Positions 1 through 13,636 of a stretch of DNA of 64,000 bases are shown in pieces. The DNA comes from Diphasiastrum complanatum. Taxonomy: Eukaryota > Streptophyta > Lycopodiopsida > Lycopodiales > Lycopodiaceae. The notes beneath the pieces were generated by a model. That model searched no databases and was not told the DNA's origin. It was given only the letters and a program-made list of their open reading frames with translations. Both the position numbers and the translations under genes were made by a program. The stretch lies in NCBI GenBank assembly GCA_029204225.1, contig CM055106.1:43501003-43565002 (forward strand), in the 5' to 3' direction. The number at the start of each line of letters is the position of its first letter. The first letter of the stretch is position 1.

Positions 1-684
1 CATATGAATACGTAATATTTTATGTATCTATCCATATGTTTTTCTTTGAAACAACATCAAAATATGAATCTCTTTCCGCACAATATGTTCTGATCATTGG
101 TGACATGCATGCAATATTGTATTTTCTTGCATTGATACGTTGAAAATTTGTGCCAACAATCATCAACATTGTTGCTCATATCTTAATATGGGAATCCATT
201 TCCTAAAATTCATGAACACTAGCATCATACCTTTTTTACAATAGCTTATTGCAAAGGAAGAACATTTGATAGTTCACATATTAGATAAAACAACGCTTGT
301 CCATGGTGATAATTGCGATGTGTATGATTTTTTTTTTTCCTATATTGTAGAATGCAAGTAAGAAAAACAATCTCCAAATAAAAAACTTGTAATTTGCTTT
401 TGTAGAATTCCCATTATAAAAAGGTGGAATTAAAACACTCACCATAAACTAAGCCATTGACAACATGCATGCTTTTGTCTCTAGCATAAGCATAAATTAG
501 ATACTTAAAATAAGTATGAATTTGTGCATGCAATAAATTGTTGTTGTTCAATATGAATGATACATTTGTCCATTTCTTTATCAAAAGAACACATGGAATG
601 GAAATCGCATTTGACAATGCAACTCCTATATTCTTCAGTACAATGGATGAGAGACACGTTGAAACGTTGATTTGATTTTTCTCT
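1..684 (-). repeat. Module G, first half (inverted copy at about 58.03-58.70 kb)
   Basis: AT-rich non-coding DNA. Its reverse complement recurs at about 58,034-58,701, with matching landmarks at both ends (a CATATG start and a GATGAGAGACAC motif near 650). In the right-hand copy the sequence runs straight on into what lies at 5,045 here, so 685-5,044 is an extra block in this copy. Short open frames inside are not conserved coding sequence. No gene is seen. Confidence 0.75.
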
Positions 685-875
685 TATATGTCCTTTCCAA
701 TGCACACAAGTGGAATCAAGCTTCAAACCTTAAAGCTAATAAAGGGATATGATTTGTGATTATTGAGATATTCTTCATAACCGATATTAACAAACCACAC
801 AATCTCTAAGATCTTATTGGTATTGAAACTCAAAGGTGAATGCACTACATAGAGAGATTGTGTCATGCAAGAGAG
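685..875. other. Start of extra 4.4-kb block, no gene
   Basis: This stretch is absent from the 58-kb copy of module G. It holds no coding signal or repeat that I recognise, and ends where an LTR begins (TGTTGG at 876). Confidence 0.5.
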
Positions 876-2136
876 TGTTGGATTTAATCCTGCTACTCTC
901 CTAAATCCCATTTTAGTCTGCCTCCATTCATGATGCATATTTACTAACGTTGTCACGCAGTCTGCATATTTACATGCAAATTTGCACAGACGAAGAAAAG
1001 GCGAACGAATCGCGACACTGTGTTCTTACACATGTTATGGTCATAGGTTAAAAGGGGACACTATCTTATAGAATGCTAAAGGTGCCCTAAATGCAAAGGC
1101 ACCCTGTAAATCTAATCCTAAGGCTGTTCATAAGAAGTGACGCACTTTTCGCATCATCACCAACGTTCACTTTAGTACTGACTGACGTCGCACCCTTTTC
1201 AACCTCACCACATGCAGCTGTGCTAACAGATTGACAATGACTGCAGCCACCCACGACCTCTTACAGACAATACATCCACTATGTACTTTCACATTTGCAC
1301 ACCTGTAATATCATATATATATATATTGGATACCATCTGAGTATTCGAGTGGATGAGGTTGATGAAACCAAGAATGTATGCAATGGTCTGTACAAGACCA
1401 GATATCTCTTTTGTTATTAGCTCACTCAGCCAATACATGGCTAATCCTGGAATTACCCATTGGAAGGCTCTTATTCGAGTCAAGAGATATTTTCGAGCTA
1501 CCATGGACCAATGCATCTGCTATGGAGATGTCATCAACGACAATCTTCATCAGCTCAGTAGTTATTCTGATGCAAGCTAGGGAAGAGATGCAGACAATTG
1601 TAAGTCCACATCTGGATTTACATTCTTCCTCAACGGTGGTCCCATTTCGTGGACTGTCACAAGCAAACCTCTATCGCACTTTCTTCTACTGAAGCAGAAT
1701 ATATTGCTGCTTCTCAATCTATTAAGAAAGCGTTTCGGTTGAGAAATTTGCTGTCAAACATCAATCTGTATCAGTACGGCCCAACAATTTTATTTTGTGA
1801 TAACCAAACTACTATTGCCTTATCGACCAACCCTAGATTTCATTCTAGGAGTAAGCACATTGAGATAAGATATCACTACATCAGGGGCAAGGTTCTCGAC
1901 AGAGAGGTAAGCTTAACGTACTGCAGAACACAGGACATGGTTGCAAACATTTTCACGAAGCACTCAGTGTTAATGCACACAACAGATTTTGTGCGTTGCT
2001 CAATCTGAAAATCAAGGCATTCACGGATCTAGATTAAGGGGGGTGTTGGATTTACTCCTTCTACTCTCCTAAATTCCATTTTAATGTGCCTCCATTCATG
2101 CTGCATATTTACTAACGTTGGCAAGTGTCAGTTGAG
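876..2136 (+). mobile_element. Deleted Ty1/copia element E with LTR remnants
   Basis: An LTR-like start at 876 (TGTTGGATTTA) is repeated at 2,044, directly after a purine-rich tract AAGGGGGG (2,036-2,043) that reads as the polypurine tract. The two LTR starts match for about 80 bp and then diverge, so at least one is truncated. Between them only the C-terminal RT/RNase H part survives; gag, protease and integrase are missing. A related minus-strand piece lies at 34,793-35,333. Confidence 0.7.
1353..2008 (+). pseudogene. Copia RT C-terminus and RNase H fragment (element E)
   Basis: The first part encodes the end of a copia reverse transcriptase (MYAMVCTRPDISFVISSLSQ) and leads into the RNase H start (SSYSDAS), where an in-frame TAG stops it at 1,578-1,580. 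After a frame change near 1,650 the RNase H core follows (KQTSIALSSTEAEYIAAS, then FCDNQTTIALS and SRSKHIEIRYHYIRGKV). RNase H removes the RNA strand during reverse transcription. The catalytic ALSSTEAEY and CDN motifs are intact, but the stop, the frameshift and the missing upstream domains make it a relic. Confidence 0.85.
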
Positions 2137-2295
2137 TGACAAGTGTCAACGTTGAATGTCAGTTGTTATCCATGTACAAAATATGTCTACCAACTTGACA
2201 TCTTGCAGTATTAATGAGATTATATAGTCCAGTCTTCCCTACGTAATGTGACTTATAGCAATAGGCCAAACCATACCCTCACCATAGAACCATTC

Positions 2296-2344
<49 letters not shown>

Positions 2345-2872
2345 GTTTCCTTAACATATCGATAAGCACTCAATGTTTTAAAATATACAACTATAAAATT
2401 AAATTTTATTTTGTGAGGGAATTGGTCATACCTTCATGCTTTAAAATACTCGATACAAAATTACTAATGGATGAAATAACAAGAATGTTATGGTATCATA
2501 CCAAAAATCCTTACCATAACAGTGAAATTGTTGGATTGACAATGAAAATTTATCTTTCTTTGCTTTTAGGTTTCGAAAAATGCATTTAATATCATTTTTG
2601 CTAAAGAGTTAAGTATGGGTAATTGAAGTTATCATGATGATTTATTAGTTGTTTTTAATGTTTTAAGTTGCAAGAGCTTATAGTATTACAATCATTACCA
2701 CATAAGTACTAGTTAAAAATTTTACAATCATAGAACTAAGATTGCATATTGGAAAAAAAGACTAACAATTGTGTACGAAACAATTTTCCTAACAAATAGG
2801 TGACCTACATTTGATGAATGTTTTGTACAATGGGCTCAATATTTTGATCATAAAATATGTCTATCATTTGGA
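2137..2872 (+). repeat. Direct repeat, copy 1 (partner 3,998-4,783)
   Basis: About 735 bp repeated in the same orientation 1.86 kb downstream with few differences. Both copies start TGACAAGTGTCAACG, carry a (GA)n tract at the same internal position and end at CTATCATTTGGA. The start lies within the 3' LTR region of element E, so this may be LTR plus flank. No gene. Confidence 0.8.
2298..2342 (+). repeat. (GA)n microsatellite, about 45 bp
   Basis: Uninterrupted GA dinucleotides inside direct-repeat copy 1. The partner tract at 4,159-4,255 is about twice as long. Confidence 0.98.
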
Positions 2873-3085
2873 ATTCTAAAGTTGACAAGTATTCAAAAAT
2901 ATTCACGAATAATATTTACAATAATCATGATTAGTATCCAGATTTTTTAGTATACTCAATATTCACAAGTATTTACGATCAATATTCACAAGTATTTATG
3001 ATCAATATATATTCACGAGTATTTATGATCAGTATTCACAATAATCACAATTAATATTTAAGATATTCACTTCTTAGTATTCACA
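2873..3085. repeat. Degenerate minisatellite, TATTCACAAGTATTTATGATC-like
   Basis: Imperfect tandem copies of a roughly 22-26-bp AT-rich unit built on TATTCACAAG and TATTTATGATCA, densest at 2,890-3,070. No coding potential. Confidence 0.6.
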
Positions 3086-3728
<643 letters not shown>

Positions 3729-3997
3729 TAGAGGGAGAGGGAGAATAAATGACGAACACGCACAAGAAACGTACTCAAACAAAAAATGCTCATGCGCAGC
3801 GGAATGAGTTAAACGTCTCTCTTCGTGACTACGCCTATCTGAATGAACAGAACTTCAGTGATGGAAATCACAATCATTCTAGATTACGAAGCCAAACATT
3901 AATGGATGAAGCGCTAGATGAATAATTGTCGCGAATCGCAAGACAAATTATATTTCGCGAATGATTCGCGAAGAGGTAGACTGTGCTTGACTGATAA

Positions 3998-4783
<786 letters not shown>

Positions 4784-4859
4784 CATAATGGCCAAATGCA
4801 AATAATTGCCTTTGCATTTTTGTAACCTTGTTTTTTGGATTATCTACTAAGTGAATTTG

Positions 4860-4979
4860 CATGTGGCAGCTAATGAGGATAGATTACCACAAGCAAATTA
4901 TTGCTTTTGCAATTTTTTGCATGTGGCAGCTAATGAGGAGATATTACCGCACACATGCAATTTTTTCTAGAATTTTTTT
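4860..4979 (+). repeat. Two-copy tandem repeat, about 60-bp unit
   Basis: CATGTGGCAGCTAATGAGGA occurs at 4,860 and again at 4,920, each followed by a diverged ATTACC...GCAATTTTTT tail. The rest of 4,784-5,044 is AT-rich without a gene. Confidence 0.75.
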
Positions 4980-5044
4980 TCAGATTTTATATGAGATTTC
5001 TGCTTGTGGAGTTGCCTCCATAATAAAAGGAAAACTAAACACTT

Positions 5045-5756
5045 GGCATTATGACTAGTGATATATATATTTAAGATTTTAAACCTTAATCTTTGGAGAA
5101 AATGGACCTCATGTAGCTCAACATAACATCTTAACAGACCATAGAAAATTTTCAAATTGTGAAGTTCTATCTTCTTGAGTGGTCTATTTTTTGGACAATT
5201 CCTGGAAATAGCTACGTACGTGAACTTACAATGAAGTCTTCATGAATTTTATTTATTTTTAAATAATGATAGCTACATTCTCAACAAATCAAGAAAATTT
5301 AATCAATGTGTTATTGTTGTTGTTGTTGTCAATGTGTCACTTTATTGAATGGGCTAACTATTATAGTCAAAGAAAACGTTTAGTAGTCATAGGATTTTAG
5401 AAGACAACATTTGAGTTGAAAGATTTAGTTGACATTATGGTTCAAAACTCAACATACTCTCAAAGATGTAGTCTATCAAAGGAAAACTGAGGGAGGTGTC
5501 CTAAACACAACAAACTTCAAAAGTTCAAGCCATGAAACTTGTGGTGAGGTCAAAAGTCAAATTCTTCCTCAAGTAGGCCAACCATGAAATCGGACTGCTA
5601 GTTTCTATCAATAGTCTCAGGTCCCTTTATGCATTCAATGTGACGGGACAAAGAATCTTCATTTTAACACAACCTTCATGATGAAAGTTGCATAAATTGA
5701 ACAGTTTTATGTGTAAAGGGTTGGTCAAATAATAATAATAATAAATCTAAAATTTG
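5045..5756 (-). repeat. Module G second half plus family B 3' flank (module F)
   Basis: 5,045-5,285 continues module G; its inverted copy is contiguous with the first half near 57.78-58.03 kb. From 5,290 to 5,756 lies the roughly 430-bp flank that follows the RNase H stop in family B copies. It recurs at 21,660-22,090 (same strand) and inverted at 34,294-34,770, 46,241-46,655 and 57,300-57,720. A GTT trinucleotide run lies near 5,314. No gene. Confidence 0.75.
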
Positions 5757-6041
5757 AATTTGACATTGGATAAGGGGCCCTTCTCAGCCCTTTAGTCAAG
5801 ATATTAGCCAATACACTGTCAGTCGGACAGTAACTTAATTCGACAACCTTGTTCAGAACTTTCTCTCTAAGAAAATGAAATTGAACTTCGATGTGCTTAG
5901 TTCTGGAGTGAGTTTGTGGGTTCAGAGATAGAGCAATACAGCTCTGATTGTCGCAATAGAGTATAGTTGGACTGTATTGAGGGATCATTAGATCTTGAAG
6001 CAATTTTCTAAGCCAGATGATTTCCTATACTACAGAGCAAG

Positions 6042-6661
6042 TGTTCGAATTAAGCATCACTCCAACTCACCAGAATTCGAATCATTAGAATTCAAGTCAT
6101 TTTAGCACAAATCATTCGAGTTCATCTCAATTTCTAAGCACCAGTACACTATGTAAATACTCTCTCTACGCGAACCCCATTGTGTCTTAACTATCTGATT
6201 CCATAGAATCAGAGATATCTGAGAGAGTGAAAGTCATTCAAAAAACAGAGATACTTATTTTATTTGCAACTAGCTAAGTAAGATCACTACACACAGTGCA
6301 CTACTACTGTGAACCATTCTTGGACACAAGATCGTCATCTGATCATTGTATTTACAACATCTTGATTCAGATTCTCTATTCTCTTATGTGTATTCTACTA
6401 CGAATGCTTTCTAGTAATTTTCTTTCTCAATTGACACTCACTCAATTCGGAATGTCTAATCTCGAAGGAAGCATGGTTGTCTCAGACACCTAATTGTTTT
6501 TCGCTCCCTTCATGTTTGTCTTTGACACTTACCAGACATTCCTCCATTTGATCTAAGTCAATGTTGATGTTGTAGTTTGGTAAAGCTGATCATGTTAAAG
6601 TTCTCTATGTTGGAGTTGTGTTTCTTACTCCGCACTTAATTTCTTCAAGAGCCCTCCAACA
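6042..6661 (+). repeat. Solo LTR inside RNase H of copy 1 (internally deleted)
   Basis: The LTR runs from TGTTCG at 6,042 to CAACA at 6,661, opposite to the host copia. Flanks GCAAG (6,037-6,041) and GGTAG (6,662-6,666) are decayed target duplications. At 620 bp it is shorter than the roughly 1,100-bp versions at 22,352 and 44,862, because the CT tract and about 400 bp after it are missing. Confidence 0.75.
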
Positions 6662-8342
6662 GGTAGCTGCGACATATTTGGACTCTCTAGAAGACCAAGA
6701 AATGCATTTCTGCTTTCAATTATTCCATGAAATGGGTCCTTCGGCTACAAAGCAAAGCTAGCCAGACGTGGATTTTTGTGTGTCCACATTACCGGCCCAA
6801 TCAAAGTCAGAATAAGCAGGTAATGATAGAGTGTCCTCTGAGTTTTATAACTTAGACCATAGTGCTTAGACACTTGAATGTATCTTAATACTCTTAGTAG
6901 AGCTTGTGCCAATGTGCTAACGCATAGGCAAGATCGGGTCGTGTGCAGACCATGGCATACATGATCGATCCAACTATCGATTGATAGGGGTATTTGCACA
7001 TCTCCTTCTCTACTTCAGACGTTGGCACATGTCCTTTGACAATTTGAATCCTAGATCCATAGGCGAGTCTATCGACTTGTAGTTTTCCATGCCATACTTG
7101 TAGAGTACACTAGTTAGACACCTTTCTTCGCTTATCGTAATACTTCTGTCTACTCTTTCTTTGGTTATCTCGATTCCGAGAAGGTAATGTATAGGGCCTA
7201 AATCGCTCATTTTGAATTCCTTCCACAATAGCGACTTTGTCTCATGAAGTAACTGATTCGAATTGTTGATGATCAAAGAGTCATCAAAATATAGAGCTAT
7301 TATGACATAGCTTGAGTCTCCATGTTTGAGATAAACATAAGAGTCAGCAGATTTAGGAATGAAGTCGTGCTGCAACAAGGATCGATTGATTCTATTGAAC
7401 CAGGCCCTTGGAGCTTGCGTTAGCCCATAGAGAGCTTTTTGCAACTTACACACTTTGTGTTCTTGGACTTGAAGGATGTAACCTTTGGGTTGCTAGATGT
7501 AAATATCTTGTTATATGTATCCATTCAGAAAAGCAATCTGAACATCCATCTGGTGAACTTCTAGATCTTCGGCAGCTGCGATAGCAAGTAAAGACCAAAT
7601 TGACTAAAGCCTTACAACTGGACTGAAAGGTCCTGTGTAGTCAATTCCATAGGTTTGTTCATATCCTTTCATGACTAGTTGAGCTTTCCATTTGGCTGTC
7701 AAACCATGTGGATTGAGCTTCAACTTGAAGATCCACTTAGTGTCGATAATCTCTGCATTAGGAGGAGCTTCTACAAGACACTTGGTCTTGCTCTTCATCA
7801 GTAAATTATACATGCATGATAGTGTGCCAGTTGTATGCATTCGAGTTCAACAGTGCTTCTGCTACTAAGGTAGGTCCGTCATAACTAATGAATGCCTAAG
7901 GGATGTAACGATCAGGCTCTTGTCGACGATGGGCAGATCTTTGAACAAAAGTCAGTTGCTGAGATGATGATTCTCCTTGTTTTGCGACATGGGTATCTTC
8001 GATTGTCGAAACAGTCGTAGGTCGAGGCCTATCGATGGTGATGGGAGTTGTTGGAACTAATTCTTGCATTTGCTGCTTCTACTTGAAGTCGTAGAATTTG
8101 TCTTCAAGGAACACAACATCTAGACTGCTGACTGAGATGCGGCTTGACTCAACATCATAGATTCGACAAGCTTTGTGTGATGTCGAGTACAATGAAGATA
8201 CTCCTGCAGCTGATAGGGTCAAGCCTCTTTTTCATATCATAAGGAATCTGCACATAACCAAGATAGCCAAACAATCGAAGGTGCTTGAGACTTGGTTTGT
8301 AGCCATGGAAGATTTCGAAGGAAGTGTAGAACACCTCAACAG

Positions 8343-9143
8343 ACAGGTGTCAGTTCTATCAACAAAGTGCACAACAGTACTCAATTTGACAAAGGTTAAA
8401 GAAACTCGAAACTCGAACAATTCGATTCGCGAAATTGAGAAGCTTGAACATGAACTCAAACAAATAGTTGTTGTGAAACTATCGCGAACAATTTCAAACT
8501 TGAAGTTGAAAGCTCGAAATTATTGCAAACTCAAACTCTTCGGGAATTTGTCTCAAAAGATCAAGAAGACTGTCGCGAAGCAAAAACTGTCAAAGATACT
8601 GTCACTAACAAAATATTGTCGCGAATCTTTTGAGAACGGGAAATATGTCATGAACAGATAATCATTCACTCTAAGAAACCAAAACATTGTTGAATATCAA
8701 TCGTCCAAACAAATGGATTCTGTTACAGAACAAAAAAGTCTAAAGGACATGTCCTGTAACAATATAAATACATGTGCACTTATAGTAATAAGGTAGACTC
8801 TCAGATTCAAGCTCAGACTTAGATTCAGACTGACTTATTTACTTATGCACTTGTGCACTTATGTACTCTTTGTAAGAGAGATACCACAAGGCAGCAAGAA
8901 ATGTATATCGATTTAGACTCAAAATTATAAAAATACATGTTCTGATCAAAGGTTCAGTCGTTTATCTGATTATTTAGTTGCTTATCACATAGTCTATCAC
9001 AGTCACACATAATTCAATCATAATAGAATTGTTCTATTAGTACATAGATCAGATTCAAACATGATTAAAACGCTGATATTGGTGTGATTTGTTCAACCTC
9101 TAATCGCGTTCTTTGAGGAAGAATTCGCAAAACTTTTCCTACA
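8343..9143 (-). repeat. LTR-like insertion inside integrase of copy 1
   Basis: About 0.8 kb separates VVDPRTS of integrase from SVEVFY and its GYKPSL tail. It begins TGTAGGAAAAG on the minus strand and holds many TTCGCGA/TCGAAC words. Homologous blocks sit at the same place at 26,170-26,814, 30,523-31,350 and 61,406-62,264. It looks like an old solo LTR, but its 3' end and target duplication are not clear. The 162-residue plus-strand frame at 8,173-8,661 is antisense noise. Confidence 0.6.
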
Positions 9144-9560
9144 TGAAGTTCTTGGGTCGACTACTTTGGTGCTTAAATAGTTCTGCACATAGCAACTGTT
9201 GAAACTATTTGAGCCCAAAAATTCTTGGGGAGCTGAGCATTTCACGTCATTGATCATGTTGCATTAAGTAATGTTTGGTTCTTCCTTTTGGCTACTCCAT
9301 TCGTGATGTGTAGCTGGTGGTTTTTTAGACGATGAGTGTCTCATAATGATAAGTAGTCGGACATTTTGTCTCACAAGAACTCTCCACGCTTGTTTGTATG
9401 TAGGGTCTTGAATTGTTTGAAAAAGTTAAGTGCCTCAGACTTGTTCTTAATGAACATAATACTGGTGAATCTTGAATAGTCATTGATAAAAGTGATAAAA
9501 TATAGTGTTGAACCCAGAGAGGGAATACTCATAGGGCCACACAGATGACTATGTTGAAAA

Positions 9561-9903
9561 TAAAAATCATCTATCTTGACTTTAGGCTTGCTACAAACTT
9601 CTTACTATGCAAGTATGTTGTTTCATAAATGTAAATGCCAAATTTGGCCTAGATGGAACTCGAGCTATATGGATTTATCATATCTAGTTGGTAGAATACA
9701 ACTTGCATATAGATTGTAGACTTAGAAATAGCATTAATATGCTTGTAGAAACTCGTGGCATATCACATGCATTTATTGTAACTGATCCATAGTGACATGC
9801 AAGGCATGCACAAAGTGAAATAGACACATGCATGATGATTTGTACAATTCTAGTTAGAAATAGGACACTTGGTAAAAGTAGGTAGAGATACATGCAGGAG
9901 ATG
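9561..9903. other. Low-complexity-free flank, inverted copy at 29,775-30,115
   Basis: No coding motif. The sequence joins the broken integrase of copy 1 to the LTR of element C. The same junction occurs in inverted form beside copy 3, so the whole arm was duplicated as a unit. Confidence 0.6.
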
Positions 9904-10341
9904 TGACAAATGTCACTTAGACTCTAGTTTTCACTTTAGATGTAATTGAAAGGTGGATGGATGTGGTTCTACCTTGAGCTACCTCAAACTCCATAAATAT
10001 GTGTAGCTATTCTCATAATTTTTTACGAAGAACCAAAGCTTTGTAGCTATTCCATACCATTTTGGATCTAAACCATATTTTGCTTGAATGTCTCTCTCTC
10101 TCTCTTTCTCTCTCTAACTCGTGTTGATAATGCTCATACACTAAATTCTTGTACTTTTACTCTCTTGAAAGTAAAGCTATCATTCTCTGATTCTTAGCAT
10201 GCTTGATTGTGGTTAAGCCATTAGATTATGTACTAGATATTGCTATTCAATCTAGAATTAAGTTATTGTGATAATCATAAAGCTTAATAAGATCAATCAT
10301 ACTTGTGGATCATTCCCACACGTGTTCTGGAAATTTTGTCA
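9904..10341 (+). repeat. 5' LTR of element C (438 bp) with primer-binding site
   Basis: It starts TGACAAATG and ends TTTTGTCA, so TG...CA ends lie in short inverted repeats. TGGTATCAGAGCC follows immediately at 10,342-10,354, the usual plant initiator-Met tRNA primer-binding site. Partial inverted copies are at 29,464-29,774 and 49,769-50,016. The matching 3' LTR was not found. Confidence 0.8.
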
Positions 10342-12294
10342 TGGTATCAGAGCCAAATTAAGCTTTGCATGCTAACATCTCTGATTGTTCAAGAATTTGA
10401 GAGCTAATTCAAGCAAAAAAGTAGTTAATTACTTTTCTTTACCTTTCTTTGGAAAGTGTTTGGATCAAAGTGGATAGAAACTAATTTTTCAGGTCTGAAC
10501 AGTGATTGTACGGAATTTTGGAATTCGGCATTTGTGAAAATCAGTGATTTTCAGTCCCTTCTATTTCCTTGCTAGTTGGTCCAAAGATAGTGGTGTTATA
10601 GCTTGATGGAAAGTATGAAGAGTACTTTCCATATAAATTAATACCAAATCAATCTAATGTGTCTATCAAGATTTGATTCAATCTTGCTTGATTCTGAATC
10701 CATTGTTTTGAGCATCCTGCACAAGAAACTGATGATCAAGACTAAGTTTGATACAATTGAACACCTTTGAGCCTTCTGAGTATCATTAGTGTTTTTCTTT
10801 TAAGCATCTAACTGTTGGAGGGTTTGCAAATCCGAAGGCAACCCTAACTCTAGTTAATAAGTGAGAGGGATTTGGCACCCTGCGTGTGTAAGTCCAACCC
10901 GATGATCACATAGTTATTTGATTGATTAGCTAAAAGTCAATAAAAGGACTTCAGGCCTTTTTGCGAGACTTTTAGTGTCACAGATCCTAAATGTCAAGTT
11001 AAGTGAATAAAGTTGGGTTTCCCTCCATTTTTTATGGTTCCCACACTTTTTTTTAAATTTGAATAAAAAGAGATGCAAGACTGGACCAATAAGATTCAGA
11101 GGTCAGGGTACTCCTATCTACTATAAAAAGGGACCAACTTGAGTTCCTACACATGTTCATTTCCTCATTTCCATAAAACAGATTAGGGAGCTATGCCAAT
11201 TTTTCAGTTTGCAGCATGATTGTTGGATGGTTAGCTTGCATTAGGCATCTTGTCGTGTCATGAATAGTGTTAGATCTGCATTTTAGGGTTAGTTTGGGAT
11301 TGATTTTGCTTGATTTGAGTGGATTTGCTTGTTTGAAATCTAATCTGATTTTTAAAATAGGGAAAGCTATTTAGATCACCAATCTTAAGATCCATTTGGA
11401 TCTGAGATATCAGAGAAAATAACAAAAATTGGTCAAATCTGTCAGATAGCATCATCAGAGCTTAGAACTTTTTACCCGCTTTCAGGAAACCTTCGCTGAG
11501 TTGCAGACACCTTCAGTTTGAAGGGCGAAGATGAATTCCCAGCAGATTTCTAGAAACATCAGAAAAACCATAAAAAACACCAAAAAATCACAAAACCCTA
11601 AAAATACAAAAAAAGAACCTTTGCCCGATTCACTGTGCTTAGGTGTGATTCAGATCTATCTACTGCCAGGTCGACGAAGAATAATACCATAAATATAAAG
11701 GATTTCAGAGGATCAGTTGTCATATTGCCATAATTTTGCCAAAAAAGTCACTTTTTTGCAAAATTACCAGTATTACTCTTGATCCTTCGCCAGAACCTTC
11801 GACGAGTTTTCAGAACATTGTATTTAAAGTAAAATACTATTTCTGAGTTTGGCGAAGATTCTTCATGATTAGATCATAGAAATTCTTGAATTTTACCCTC
11901 TCCAGACTATAGAAACTATAATTTCTTCTGTCAGAAATCTTCGTTCGATTTTCTATAGTTGTATCTATGTTAGATCTTTCACCTGAGAGGTCGGCGAAGG
12001 TTATTTTTTAAGAATTTTCTTTCTCCAAAATAGCACTGTTTAACCTTTGCCTATTTATGATTTTTCAGATCAAGTCTCTATCAAAATTTGGATCAAATCT
12101 GATATATTTTGAATTGGGTTCTGAGAGATTTATCATTGTTGAGAAGTATCGATTGATCGAATTTTGAAATTTTTTTTATGATATAGAATCAGATTCTTGA
12201 AAAATGGAATAGATCTAACAGATCTGATATGAGATAGTTGTGATTAAAAAATCTAGTTCCAATCTCATTGTCTGCTTGATCTAAATTTGTAAAG

Positions 12295-12369
12295 ATGGTT
12301 GCCCCTGGACCTGCTCCTGGAGGTGCTCCACAGGAAGTCAATCCAATTATTGTTAGAAGAGCACCCTAA
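12295..12369 (+). pseudogene. Gag-like start, unit 1 (stopped after 24 codons)
   Basis: The ATG opens a frame starting MVAPGPAPGGAPQEVNPIIV and stopping at TAA (12,367-12,369). Unit 2 has CGA where unit 1 has TAA and reads on. It resembles the N-terminus of a retrotransposon capsid protein, but is too short to assign. Confidence 0.45.
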
Positions 12370-12430
12370 TTGGATCTACCCAAATATAATGGATTAACAG
12401 ATCCAATTATATTTCCTCAAATCTATGCTA

Positions 12431-12672
12431 TGTCGGCTGAGATGTGAGCGGAGGGCATCGGCTGAGATGTGAAGAGAAGTGTCGGTTGAGTTTTGAAGAA
12501 AAGCGTCGGCTGAGATATGAAGAAAATGGAGCGTTGGTTGAGATATGAAGAAAAGTGTCGGTTGAGATATGAATAAAGTGTCGGCTGAGATATGAAGAAA
12601 GCGTCGGCAGAGATATGGAGAAAGTGTCCGCTAAGATATGAAGAAAGCGTCAGCTGAGATATGAAGAAATGG
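12431..12672 (+). repeat. 23-24-bp minisatellite, about 10 copies (unit 1)
   Basis: Tandem CGGCTGAGATATGAAGAAA-type units of 23-24 bp, with one 28-bp variant. Reverse-strand frames give repeating SYLSR/ISAD peptides, which are a by-product of the repeat. Confidence 0.85.
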
Positions 12673-13477
12673 AACGTGACGAGGCGACTGAAGGAGTGTA
12701 GTTGATGGGTGTGGGTTCTGGTTTTGCACTTTGATACTAAAGCAAGTCTGATCGCTTGTGTTTGTAGTTGTTGTGACTTGCTGGTTGGTTTGCAGGTCTA
12801 GGCGCAAGCAAGTTGTTTTGCCTGCGGTTGTTGTCTCGTGCAAGTTGTCTCGTATAGAAAAAGAACCTTCGCCTGATTCACAAAAATACTAGTACTACTA
12901 TTGATCCTTCGCCAGAACCTTCGTCGAGTTTCCAAAACATTCTATTAATAATAAAATACTATTTTTGAGTTCGGCGAAGATTCTTCATAACTAGATCATA
13001 GAAATTCTTGAATTTTACCCTCTCCAGACTATAGAAACTATAATTTCTTGTGTCAAAAAACTTCGCTCTATTTTCCATAGTTGTATCTGTGTCTTTCATC
13101 TGAGAGGTCGACGAAGGTTATTTTTCAATAAATTGCCAAAAAAGTCTTCAGAGAGTTTTTTTTTTTCCAAAATAGCACAGTTTAACCTTCGCTGAGCCAA
13201 TCTTTGCCTAGTGAACCTTCGCCAGTCCTATTTTTAGTTTTTGATTTTTCAGATCAAGTCTCTATCAAAATTTAAATCAAATCTGATATATTTGAATTGG
13301 GTTCTGAGAGATTTATCGTTGTTGAGAAGTATCGATTGATCGAATCTCGAACATTTTCTCATGATATAGAATCAATTTTTTGAAAAATGGAATAGATCTA
13401 ACAGATCTGATCTGAGATAGTTGTGATTTAAAAATCTAGATCCAATCTCATTGGCTGCTTGATCTAAATTTGTAGAG

Positions 13478-13636
13478 ATGGCTTCCCCTGGAGGTGCTCC
13501 ACAGGAAGTCAATCCAATTATTGTTAGAAGAGCACCGCGATTGGATCTACCCAAATATAATGGATTAACAGATCCAGTTAAATTTCTTCAGATCTATGCT
13601 GCATCGGCTGAGATGCGAGCGGAGGGTATCGGTTGA
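13478..13636 (+). pseudogene. Gag-like start, unit 2 (52 residues)
   Basis: A frame from ATG at 13,478 runs to TGA at 13,634-13,636: MASPGGAPQEVNPIIVRRAP, then a PKYNGLTDPVKF segment. A basic-proline lead followed by a YNGLTDP-like motif is reminiscent of LTR-retrotransposon gag N-termini (inference). It ends where the minisatellite starts, as if repeat expansion cut off the protein. In the inverted copy the start codon is ATA (about 48,685). Confidence 0.45.

Larger units (their letters stand above)
5725..9560 (-). pseudogene. Copia family B copy 1 (integrase, RT, RNase H), minus strand
   Basis: Read on the minus strand: integrase core at about 9,560-9,144 (ending VVDPRTS), then the shared LTR-like insertion, integrase tail and linker (8,342-7,841), RT (7,840-6,745; DTKWIFKLKLNPHG, then LQKALYGLTQAPRAWFNRIN and LYFDDSLIINNS), RNase H start, a solo LTR, and RNase H end (6,003-5,757; ILYCDNQSCIALS, SRTKHIEVQFHFLREKVLNK). 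The RT catalytic box reads YFDD in place of the usual YVDD. Several stops and frameshifts break every domain. Gag and protease are absent. The inverted partner is copy 3 (30,116-34,293). Confidence 0.85.

Noticed and set aside
6042-6661. Possible 5' LTR of family B copy 1 rather than a solo LTR
   Set aside because: It runs opposite to the copia genes and sits between two halves of RNase H with 5-bp flanking near-repeats.
8173-8661. 162-residue plus-strand frame rich in Lys and Ser
   Set aside because: It is antisense to the copia integrase tail and the LTR-like insertion; homologous copies do not keep it open at this length.
10813-11250. TGTTGGAGGG start in element C leader as another solo LTR
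   Set aside because: No convincing CA end or target duplication was found, although the segment is missing from the right arm.
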